Source: Lachnospiraceae bacterium UBA1721 (GTDB lineage Bacteria; Bacillota; Clostridia; Lachnospirales; Lachnospiraceae). Taken from it: 47,096 nt of DNA. A model generated the notes under the pieces. That model was given only the letters and a program-made list of their open reading frames with translations, did no database searches and was not told where the DNA came from. This document shows, piece after piece, positions 31,972-39,315 of this stretch. How positions within the stretch are numbered: the first letter of the stretch is position 1; the number at the start of each line of letters is the position of its first letter. The stretch lies in NCBI GenBank assembly GCA_002317155.1, contig DCIR01000034.1:625-47720 (forward strand), written 5' to 3'. The position numbers were made by a program, and so were the translations under genes.

Positions 31972-32496
31972 CCTAAAACGACCTTCCGATATAAGTCGTT
32001 CCACCAACCAATTTTGTCTCTCCATCAATCGCTTGCGATATGGTGCGTTTTCTTGTTCGGCGTGATTATAATTCAAATTCGTATCGAGTACTTCCTCCGG
32101 GGTAACCCATTTGAGTACATACTCTTCCTCAGCCTCATAGATATCCAGCTTCTGAGCCCCAACTTCATCCTTTACATCACAAATAAAAAAGTAGTTCTCC
32201 TGTATAAACAAATCGTCCTTTTTTCCTTTTTCTTTACGTACGATTAATCCATACTCAGAAATAGTCTCCGGAATAACCTCCAGTCCCAGTTCCTCCCTAA
32301 CTTCACGGACCAAAGCCTCCTCCATGGTTTCGCCTTCATCTATTCCACCACCGGCAAAAAGATAGTGTTTAAGCTTCTCGGAATATACCATAGCAAGCTT
32401 ATCCCCTCTTATTATGATTGCCCTCACTGAAGGTCTGAATCCGATTGTTCCGGTTACTATATAATCTTTATAATCATGTTCTTTTATCAGTTCCAT
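31969..32496 (-). CDS. Nudix hydrolase
   Basis: 175 residues. Nudix box intact: GGIDEGETMEEALVREVREE followed by LGLEV, with the metal-binding REVREE. It hydrolyses a nucleoside diphosphate linked to some other group; the substrate cannot be read from the sequence. It starts 10 bases after the preceding membrane protein gene, with only a weak GTGGAAA as binding site. Last gene of the flagellar run, probably a passenger. Confidence 0.88.
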   Translation of the reverse strand: MELIKEHDYKDYIVTGTIGFRPSVRAIIIRGDKLAMVYSEKLKHYLFAGGGIDEGETMEEALVREVREELGLEVIPETISEYGLIVRKEKGKKDDLFIQENYFFICDVKDEVGAQKLDIYEAEEEYVLKWVTPEEVLDTNLNYNHAEQENAPYRKRLMERQNWLVERLISEGRFR

Positions 32497-32506
32497 GTTT
32501 CCACTG

Positions 32507-33220
32507 CTACTTAGTACCTGTTACGATTTTACAAATCTCTTCATATGTAGAGCCAACCGGAATCTTAAAGGTACCTACACGAATCTTTCTGCTGTATCCG
32601 TTATCAACCATATAGGTATTAAAATCCTTGGAATCTTCGATAAGTCCGGCACTTTTAAGAGATGCCGCCAGTGATTCTGATCCGGAACCTGCCGCAACGG
32701 TGATGCTTATTTCTTCAACCTCGCCGGCATTCTGAGCATCATCACCTGTCTGAGTATCAGCATCGTCTCCGCCCTGCGCATCATCACCTGACTGAGTATC
32801 ACTTCCTTGATCTGCGTCAGTGCTCTGAGTATCGTCGTTTCCGTCATCACCATTCTGTGCAGAATCCTGATCACCATCATTCTGTCCATCCTGGTTGTCT
32901 GCATCCTGTCCATCTGCAGTCTGATCATCGGAATCCTGTGCGTTTCCATCCTGATTATCTCCGGCCTGCTCAGTATTCTGATCATCTGTAGTCTGGGTGC
33001 CTGCAGTCTGGCCATCATTTGCAGAATTTTTATCATTCTCAGCATCAGTCAGAGAATAAGAGTTGGCATTAACCATACCAAGCTCCTGTGCCCTGGCAAT
33101 TATTTCTGCATCAGTCATGGCTTTGTTATTCTTATTCAAATTGGCAATCGCAAGGATTAAAGCAGTAACAATGATTCCGATTCCTAATCCTCGCAAATAT
33201 ATCTTTAACTTGCTATCCAT
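32507..33220 (-). CDS. Membrane protein with Asp/Gln-rich linker and MltG-like C-terminus
   Basis: 237 residues. One membrane helix near the N-terminus (GLGIGIIVTALILAIANL). Residues 60-165 are extreme low complexity, almost all Asp, Gln, Asn, Gly, Thr and Ala, with repeated DNA units. Residues 170-237 (ITVAAGSGSESLAASLKSAG, then RKIRVGTFKIPVGSTYEEIC) resemble the LysM-like N-terminal subdomain of MltG/YceG endolytic transglycosylases, but the catalytic domain with its Glu is absent. It is therefore unlikely to cleave peptidoglycan. GGAG lies before the ATG. Co-directional with the flagellar genes. Confidence 0.8.
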   Translation of the reverse strand: MDSKLKIYLRGLGIGIIVTALILAIANLNKNNKAMTDAEIIARAQELGMVNANSYSLTDAENDKNSANDGQTAGTQTTDDQNTEQAGDNQDGNAQDSDDQTADGQDADNQDGQNDGDQDSAQNGDDGNDDTQSTDADQGSDTQSGDDAQGGDDADTQTGDDAQNAGEVEEISITVAAGSGSESLAASLKSAGLIEDSKDFNTYMVDNGYSRKIRVGTFKIPVGSTYEEICKIVTGTK

Positions 33221-33270
33221 TATCAGCTCCGCAATTTACACAAATTTATCGTCTCAATCATCCTTCATTA

Positions 33271-34476
33271 TTATTCCTTGCCACGAAGACCAATGATTAA
33301 CGATACCTCACCAACACCCATATCCAATGAACGGGCTATCTCCACATCGGTCTTTCCCGCATCATGGAGTTTGAGAATAGCCTCCTGAATCACGGCTCTT
33401 TCTTCTTCGGTACTGGCGCTCAGGCTTCCTGCAGGTACTTCCTCCTGCTTAGCATTATTGTTATCATATGCGGCATCAGCCTGCTGCATTGCATAAGTAG
33501 CCCACTTAAGTGTTCTAACCTTGCCTCCGGCATTTTCCTCAGCACCCTGCGCAGTTTTAGCGGCAGATTCCTCGGTCGCATTAACAGTCTCTTTCTGTGA
33601 GGCGTCGGCTTTATTTCCGGCTGACTCAGTTGTCTTATCAGCTTCCCCTGAATTCTTCTTATCAGAATTATTTTTATCGGAAGATTTATTATCAGAAACT
33701 TTCTTATCAGAAACTTTATTATCAGCAGCTAAAGCCTTATCATCCATACCGGATTTAACATTAACCTCTGCATTATATACTCCGGCAGTTTCCTCAGTTG
33801 CTTTAGCCACAGACTCTGTGACAGCATCTGTATGTACAACTTCAGTCATGCCAACCTGCATATTTGAAAGATTAACCACATGATTCTGGCTGTACTTAAG
33901 AACCTGCGAAATATCAAATTCAGGCATAACAATACTGTCGGGTGAAAGTGATCTGAATGTATTCACAGTCTCCGCAGCTTCCTTGGTACTAAGCTTAATT
34001 GCATTGGTTGCTTCATTAGCAATCAATGTGCTTTCCTTGGCAGCAACAGCAGCCTCATTTGCCTTAAGAGTGCTCTCCTTAGCCTCATTGATAACTCTGC
34101 CGGCCTCAGATACTGCATTAACAAGGCTGTCATGCTTATCATTGAGCATATCATAGAGGAACATAACCTCTTTATGATTCTTGTTAATCTCCTCAAGCAC
34201 TGTATCCGAATACTCGTTTACAGCCATAATCTTTTCGTTGGAAATTCTCTCGAGACTTCTCTCTGTCTTTTCCTGCGCATATTCAACAGCTTCATCAACA
34301 ACGCCGTCAACATGCTTCTTGATTCCTTCAACCTCTTCGGTTACTTTCTTCTTTACTTCCTCCTCAATCATCGTGCGGACTTCATCCGAAGCCTCCTGCT
34401 TCTTGCTGGGGAGAATAAAACTGAGTGCAAACACTGCCGCACCACATATAAGAAGGATAATTTCAAGAACTGTCAT
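33271..34476 (-). CDS. Coiled-coil membrane-anchored protein (DUF6115-like) of the flagellar cluster
   Basis: 401 residues, function unknown. An N-terminal hydrophobic anchor (VLEIILLICGAAVFALSFIL) is followed by a long helical, Lys/Glu-rich coiled coil (residues 25-190). A Ser/Asp/Lys repeat region (units of SDNK and SDKK) and a Glu/Ala/Thr-rich part (250-330) come next. The last 40 residues (LKLHDAGKTDVEIARSLDMG, GEVSLIIGL) form a small helix-turn-helix. This layout fits proteins annotated DUF6115 next to clostridial flagellar genes, though I recognise it only by pattern. No strong Shine-Dalgarno is seen. Confidence 0.78.
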   Translation of the reverse strand: MTVLEIILLICGAAVFALSFILPSKKQEASDEVRTMIEEEVKKKVTEEVEGIKKHVDGVVDEAVEYAQEKTERSLERISNEKIMAVNEYSDTVLEEINKNHKEVMFLYDMLNDKHDSLVNAVSEAGRVINEAKESTLKANEAAVAAKESTLIANEATNAIKLSTKEAAETVNTFRSLSPDSIVMPEFDISQVLKYSQNHVVNLSNMQVGMTEVVHTDAVTESVAKATEETAGVYNAEVNVKSGMDDKALAADNKVSDKKVSDNKSSDKNNSDKKNSGEADKTTESAGNKADASQKETVNATEESAAKTAQGAEENAGGKVRTLKWATYAMQQADAAYDNNNAKQEEVPAGSLSASTEEERAVIQEAILKLHDAGKTDVEIARSLDMGVGEVSLIIGLRGKE

Positions 34477-34528
34477 TTTTTAATCCCTAACCCTTATAAA
34501 TTTTTCGTACTTACTTATAATAATACCG

Positions 34529-34831
34529 CTATACTCGAAAATCAAATCCGACATTTTGATTTTTCACCACAACTCTGTCCTTGCTCGCGTTCCGTCTTTT
34601 GCGTCCGCCATCACCGTGGTATTCATTGCCACCCTTTTCTCTCGGATCGGGATTTTTGTTGTAAAACTCTGTTTTGTTTGTATTTACAACATTCTGCGCA
34701 TCATCAATCTCTTTCTTTTCAACAGCATGTCCTATATGACTCTGATCAAGCATTGATTTTGCATCTTCATTCTGTTTAATTATTGAAAAATCCTGCGTCC
34801 TTACAATAGGCGCAATATCCATTCCTGACAT
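34529..34831 (-). CDS. Conserved hypothetical protein of the flagellar cluster
   Basis: 100 residues, hydrophilic, with no signal or membrane segment. It has a segment QDFSIIKQNEDAKSMLDQSH, then VEKKEIDDAQ, and a basic, Gly/Asn-rich tail ending VGFDFRV. I recognise no domain. GGAGA lies before the ATG. Its position between fapA and the coiled-coil gene, all within about 55 bases of each other, suggests a flagellum- or motility-related role, but that is inference. Confidence 0.75.
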   Translation of the reverse strand: MSGMDIAPIVRTQDFSIIKQNEDAKSMLDQSHIGHAVEKKEIDDAQNVVNTNKTEFYNKNPDPREKGGNEYHGDGGRKRRNASKDRVVVKNQNVGFDFRV

Positions 34832-34885
34832 AACTTAATTCTCCATCCCCATACGGCAGAAGCATCAAATCGCAAGTCTCAAGCG

Positions 34886-36475
34886 TTACAGCGGTCTCAT
34901 CTTTACATTTCCTTCAATGCGCTCGAATCTGCAATATTTATAACTGTTCTGTACCTTCATCGAAACATCACCGATAATGATAGTTGTTCCGGGATATACC
35001 TCACCGGTAACAACAACCGATGCCGCCTTTGTCACAGACGTCTCGGCATCAATCTCTTTCATTCTCTCACTTTTTTTAGTAAGTTCAACCTTCTTTTGAT
35101 CGATTAGTTCGATATTCTTCTTAACATACTCAACCTGTTCGGCGGTAAACCTTGCACCCTTTGCCTTTTTCTCGGTAAAGTTTTGAATAATAGGCTGTGC
35201 ATTCTTGATTGTTCTTACAATCTCTGCAACTTCCTTCTGCAGTGCAAAATATTCAGTCTTAAGCTTGGGATTAACACCAACTTCAATAATAGTATCTGCG
35301 CCCATCACAGCTCCGAGAGTACGAACTTCTACTCCACTTTCCGCCTGAACTCTTCCACCGACAATGAATCCTTTTTTACCGGTTACCTTAATATCGCTTC
35401 CGGCCTGAACATTACTGTGAAGAATAGATTCTGTATCTATATAACCGCCTGCTTCAACAGTTGCATTCTCGATAAACTTAGAGGCAACGTTTCCGCCTGC
35501 TCTGAGCACACCGTTTCCCATGCCCTTCATACCACGTGCAATGGTAATGTCTCCGCCGGCCTCAATCAAAGCACCTTCAACAACACCATTTACGGTTACA
35601 CTTCCGGTAGCGTGAACCTCAAATCCTGCGTTAACCACACCTGTAACAAGTACGCTGCCTTCATAAGTAATATTACCCGTACTGTTATCTACGTTTTCAA
35701 CCTGATATACGTTAGATACGAACACTTCTCCGCCAACAAGCATAACATGTCCGTTAACTTTAGAATAGAGTTCTTTTCTATCTTCCGACAATAAAATATT
35801 ATTACCAAAGCGAAGCGACATATGCTTTACATCGCGAGGCTTAATTTTGCTGCCCTGGATTGTCATTCCATAATCGCCCGGATCTTCAGGTATAAGTCTT
35901 GCAAGCAGGTCACCTTCCTTGCAGTGATTAATAAGGTTAAGATTAAAATAATCAACCGATCCGTCTTCATTTGGTTCAGGATGTGCACTCAGTTCAGTAT
36001 TAAAATAGTACTCGATGCTGGCATCTGCTCCATGTCTGGGCTTAAGGCCTCTTGCTACCGGAATCTGAATTCCGTACATGCCATCCCCTTCAAAATGCTG
36101 TTTGAGTATTTTTTCCTGTAAACCATATCTTATGCCTCTGAATGACATATCCTTGACGAACTCATCATATGAAAGTCGATTGCCTGTAGATGATGCCGGA
36201 ATAAATTTGGCAACCGCAAGCATACCGTCCTGTGAAGCCATATAGGAATAGCTCTCATCCACCTTCGGACATTCCCCTTCACTCAAAGACACAACTTTAT
36301 CTTCACCCGATTCTGCCGCCACCTTTACTACACTAAGATTATAAGAGATTTTCTGGTTATCCAGGTAGTTGATAAGTTCCTGGACGTTTATTTTTTCTCC
36401 GCCATCTTTAGGTGCAAAAAGATGGACGCCAAAACCACCCTGCACGTTTTCTAATCTAAAATACGCGTTTTGCAT
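34886..36475 (-). CDS. fapA: FapA-type protein (DUF342, flagellar assembly protein A family)
   Basis: 529 residues. An N-terminal region (1-150), then a stretch matching the DUF342 core: RLIPEDPGDYGMTIQGSKIK, followed by a right-handed repeat region of short beta turns (GSVTVNGVVEGALIEAGGDI, GYIDTESILHSNVQAGSDIK, GKKGFIVGGRV), then a coiled coil (430-480) and a C-terminal beta part. DUF342/FapA proteins have been linked to cell envelope and flagellar assembly in firmicutes and vibrios. GGGGG lies upstream of the ATG. It is 23 bases after fliA. Confidence 0.88.
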   Translation of the reverse strand: MQNAYFRLENVQGGFGVHLFAPKDGGEKINVQELINYLDNQKISYNLSVVKVAAESGEDKVVSLSEGECPKVDESYSYMASQDGMLAVAKFIPASSTGNRLSYDEFVKDMSFRGIRYGLQEKILKQHFEGDGMYGIQIPVARGLKPRHGADASIEYYFNTELSAHPEPNEDGSVDYFNLNLINHCKEGDLLARLIPEDPGDYGMTIQGSKIKPRDVKHMSLRFGNNILLSEDRKELYSKVNGHVMLVGGEVFVSNVYQVENVDNSTGNITYEGSVLVTGVVNAGFEVHATGSVTVNGVVEGALIEAGGDITIARGMKGMGNGVLRAGGNVASKFIENATVEAGGYIDTESILHSNVQAGSDIKVTGKKGFIVGGRVQAESGVEVRTLGAVMGADTIIEVGVNPKLKTEYFALQKEVAEIVRTIKNAQPIIQNFTEKKAKGARFTAEQVEYVKKNIELIDQKKVELTKKSERMKEIDAETSVTKAASVVVTGEVYPGTTIIIGDVSMKVQNSYKYCRFERIEGNVKMRPL

Positions 36476-36498
36476 GGTCAGCGTCCCCCTAAATATCT

Positions 36499-37272
36499 CT
36501 ATCTGTCTGTTAAAATTCCCATATATGCACCAAGCTTGGTTCTCATCTTACCTATAGCTCTTGTATGCAACTGAGACACACGAGATTCAGACACTTCCAA
36601 AATATTCGCTATTTCCTTAAGTGTCAGCTCTTCGTAATAATACAAACTAATAATCTTCTGTTCCTTATCTGTAAGAAGCTCCAGTGCCTCACCCAGCATT
36701 TTGGTAAGTTCCTGCTTCTCAATATTCTCTTCGGGAGAATCAAAATGAGCTGTCGTTCCGCCGCCCGTTCCCTGCGGCACATCACTTCCCGACTCCATGA
36801 ACTCATCCAAAGAAACCAAGCCTGTAATCTTCATTTGAGACTGCCAGTCGTAGTATTCATCCTCGCTGATACCCAGTCCCTTGGCAATTTCTTCGTCAGT
36901 AGCCTGTCTGCCCTTCTCAATCTCTACCTGCTTGATTACCGCATCTATCTGCTTCTGCTTCTGTCGAATGGTTCTGGGAATCCAGTCCATTTTACGAATC
37001 TGGTCCAAAATAGAGCCTCTGATTCTTAAGCTGGCATAAGTCTCAAATTTAACTTCCTTCATTGAGTCAAACTTATCAATGGCATCAATCAATCCGAAAA
37101 TACCGTAGCTGCACAAATCCTCGTACTCAACATTATATCCCAGATACATGCTTAGTCTGCCGGCAACAAGTTTTACCAGAGGTGCAAATTCAAGAATCAG
37201 CTTTTCTCTAATCTCAGGTGTTCTGCTTTTTGTATATTCATCTAAGAGTTTTTTTCTTCCGGTCTCATCCAT
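36499..37272 (-). CDS. fliA: RNA polymerase sigma factor of the FliA/WhiG family (sigma-28)
   Basis: Directs RNA polymerase to late flagellar and chemotaxis promoters. About 257 residues. Region 2: LVKLVAGRLSMYLGYNVEYE, DLCSYGIFGLIDAIDKFD; region 3: RTIRQKQKQIDAVIKQVEIE; region 4: EKQIISLYYYEELTLKEIAN, then EVSESRVSQLHTRA. The open frame begins at an upstream TTG, but homologues start at the MDETGR methionine (37270-37272). AGAGGA is rather far (about 15 bases). No anti-sigma FlgM is found in this window. Confidence 0.94.
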   Translation of the reverse strand: MDETGRKKLLDEYTKSRTPEIREKLILEFAPLVKLVAGRLSMYLGYNVEYEDLCSYGIFGLIDAIDKFDSMKEVKFETYASLRIRGSILDQIRKMDWIPRTIRQKQKQIDAVIKQVEIEKGRQATDEEIAKGLGISEDEYYDWQSQMKITGLVSLDEFMESGSDVPQGTGGGTTAHFDSPEENIEKQELTKMLGEALELLTDKEQKIISLYYYEELTLKEIANILEVSESRVSQLHTRAIGKMRTKLGAYMGILTDR

Positions 37273-37316
37273 GAAATTATACCCGTTCCTCTTTCCTCTC
37301 AAATAATACTAAATAA

Positions 37317-37589
37317 TTACTTCTTTTCTTCAACATTTCCATCTGTTGCAAGAGCGGCTTCTGCAGCTTCTTTTGCTGCGCGCTCCTCTTCCTCGATACG
37401 TTTTTGATTTTGCTTTTCAAAGTGTTCGATTACATTTACTATTATCGATCCGATAAAGTAAAACACTGCCAACACTGCAATCAAAATGCCGAGCTTTGCT
37501 ACGATTGAGTAGTTCATAATATATGTAATAACTACCGTAACAAGACCTGCAACAAGCATCATAATAAGCGTAAGATTTTTTCTGTTCAT
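37317..37589 (-). CDS. Small membrane protein between cheD and fliA
   Basis: 90 residues: two membrane helices (residues 6-26 and 30-52) and a charged, Glu/Lys/Ala-rich cytosolic tail that looks helical. No family recognised. AGGAG lies 11 bases before ATG 37587-37589. It is 13 bases after cheD and 44 bases before fliA, so it is a fixed member of this motility transcript by position. Confidence 0.78.
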   Translation of the reverse strand: MNRKNLTLIMMLVAGLVTVVITYIMNYSIVAKLGILIAVLAVFYFIGSIIVNVIEHFEKQNQKRIEEEERAAKEAAEAALATDGNVEEKK

Positions 37590-37602
37590 ACACTTAATGC
37601 TC

Positions 37603-38091
37603 CTAAATAATAGACAGTGGCTTGCCCACAGCCTTGATATGAAACTCACCGCTTTCAGGATAAAATATTACTGTTCGTCCGTAATTTAATCCTGTATCCT
37701 CAGCAATAATCGGAATTCCAAGTTCTTCTAATTTCTTTTTAACAGCCTCAACATTGCGATTTCCAACCTGCATTGTATCAGGCTTGCCGGCATAATTGAA
37801 CATTGTCGCGCCGCCGGCAATCTTTGCAACCATACGTTTTCTGGATCCTCCCAGAGCTTCCATCTGTCTGACAAGTTCCTCAATTCCGGTGTCTGCAAAT
37901 TTCGCAATATTTGCTATACTATTTCTAATGGCAGTGCTATCAGGAAGCATAACATGCGCTAACCCGCCGACTTTACAGCTCGTGTCTCTGATTGCGACTC
38001 CGACACATGAGCCAAGTCCAAGAGTGGTAACTCCATCGGGTGCGATGCATGTCTTCAGATCAGCCATGCCCACCTTAATTATTTCACTCAT
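37603..38091 (-). CDS. cheD: Chemoreceptor glutamine deamidase CheD
   Basis: 162 residues. Deamidates receptor glutamines and is bound by CheC. Catalytic Cys29 in TTLGLGSCVGVAI, His46 in GLAHVMLPDS, and KIAGGATMF are the family signature. Start at ATG 38089-38091; a three-codon mini-frame (Met-Ser-Glu-stop, 38093-38104) with the same sequence as its first codons lies immediately upstream, and the Shine-Dalgarno is poor. Confidence 0.94.
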   Translation of the reverse strand: MSEIIKVGMADLKTCIAPDGVTTLGLGSCVGVAIRDTSCKVGGLAHVMLPDSTAIRNSIANIAKFADTGIEELVRQMEALGGSRKRMVAKIAGGATMFNYAGKPDTMQVGNRNVEAVKKKLEELGIPIIAEDTGLNYGRTVIFYPESGEFHIKAVGKPLSII

Positions 38092-38126
38092 ATTATTCAC
38101 TCATATCATTCACATAGACGCATCAT

Positions 38127-38750
38127 CTATACAGGAAGTCCCAACGCAGTCAATATCTTTGCATATGAATCAATATCAGGCACAAGAACAAAGTAACCGT
38201 CAATCTCAACTTCATCAAAGAACTGTGACTGAATCATCAGAATCTTATCACCATAGATGCCAAACTCAATCGCCGGCACTGATAAAATAGCCCCAGCCAT
38301 GTCTATTGTAATTGATGGCGGTGACGGGAATATCGTAAGGTTAGTAATCATTGCCAGTGAATTCAGATATGCACCGGTAATAATATTACCTACCTCCTGC
38401 ATAGCCGAGCATTCCATTTCCGTAAATTCAGGACTGTCAGGACTCCCCATTCCCATCATAACCTTATTTATGAGATGCTTTGCAGATGACTGCTCCAATA
38501 GGAACAGCATACTTCCCGAGATATCTCCCTCTACTCCGAGGAAAACACCTACCATTATCTGCTCTTCACCACCTATTATGGTTCCGAGCTCATTAAAATC
38601 CAAAAGCTCCACCTGTGGAACTCTCATATCTATTTTGCTGCCGATCATCTGCGATAAAGCAGTCATCGCATTTCCGGCACCAATATTACCCAGTTCCTTC
38701 AACACATCGTAGTATTGCGATGTGACTGTTTCAAGATCAAGTTCGCTCAT
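38127..38750 (-). CDS. cheC: CheY-P phosphatase CheC
   Basis: 207 residues. Both phosphatase helices are intact: ELGNIGAGNAMTALSQM and EVGNIITGAYLNSL, each with the conserved Glu and Asn. It dephosphorylates CheY-P and controls CheD. AAAGGA precedes the ATG. Its stop is 35 bases before cheD, the usual pairing. Confidence 0.95.
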   Translation of the reverse strand: MSELDLETVTSQYYDVLKELGNIGAGNAMTALSQMIGSKIDMRVPQVELLDFNELGTIIGGEEQIMVGVFLGVEGDISGSMLFLLEQSSAKHLINKVMMGMGSPDSPEFTEMECSAMQEVGNIITGAYLNSLAMITNLTIFPSPPSITIDMAGAILSVPAIEFGIYGDKILMIQSQFFDEVEIDGYFVLVPDIDSYAKILTALGLPV

Positions 38751-38797
38751 CAGTTTATCCTTTTAATATAAGTTGACTTGTTACACTCGTACTTGAC

Positions 38798-39295
38798 TTA
38801 ATCATTGTCCTCAATAGTAACCATACTAAGATCAAGTAATGAAATAAGTTCATTATTATGCTTTCCGACACCGCTAAGGAACATAGGCTTATTACTCTTA
38901 CTGTCATGAGCTATCTTCTCAATATCATTTTCAGAAAGAGTGACAACCTCCTTAACCTCATCAACGAGGACACCCATGGTTTCCTCTCCTTCAGACTTAA
39001 GAATGATTATACGGGTTGCTCTTGTATACTCATCATCTTCAAGTCCCATCTTAAGTCTCAAACTCACTACGGGAATAACCTCACCACGAAGATTAATTAC
39101 ACCCTTGATATAGTTAGCTACCTTGGGCACGCGTGTAACACGCTGCATTCTGATAATATTCTCAATAAATCTGATGTCTATTCCGTACTGCTCTGCACCA
39201 AGGCGAATAACAACATACTGGAGAGTAGCTGCAACAACTTTGGTCTCATCGCCATCATCAGGCAAATTATTATTAATTAAACTAAGCTGATCCAT
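38798..39295 (-). CDS. cheW: Chemotaxis coupling protein CheW
   Basis: 165 residues. Links CheA to chemoreceptors. YVVIRLGAEQYGIDIRFIEN opens the fold, and RVTRVPKVANYIKGVINLRG, then VIPVVSLRLKMG, are typical. GGGAG precedes the ATG, 20 bases after cheA. Confidence 0.96.
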   Translation of the reverse strand: MDQLSLINNNLPDDGDETKVVAATLQYVVIRLGAEQYGIDIRFIENIIRMQRVTRVPKVANYIKGVINLRGEVIPVVSLRLKMGLEDDEYTRATRIIILKSEGEETMGVLVDEVKEVVTLSENDIEKIAHDSKSNKPMFLSGVGKHNNELISLLDLSMVTIEDND

Positions 39296-39315
39296 AAGTA
39301 TTAACTCTCCCTTCC

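Noticed and set aside
32690..33050. CRISPR-like or tandem repeat array
   Set aside because: Repetition reflects degenerate Asp/Gln/Asn codons within a continuous reading frame; there are no constant repeats with unique spacers.
34132..34779. 215-codon plus-strand frame opposite the coiled-coil gene
   Set aside because: Crosses two minus-strand genes and their gap, without SD or domain; treated as a shadow frame.
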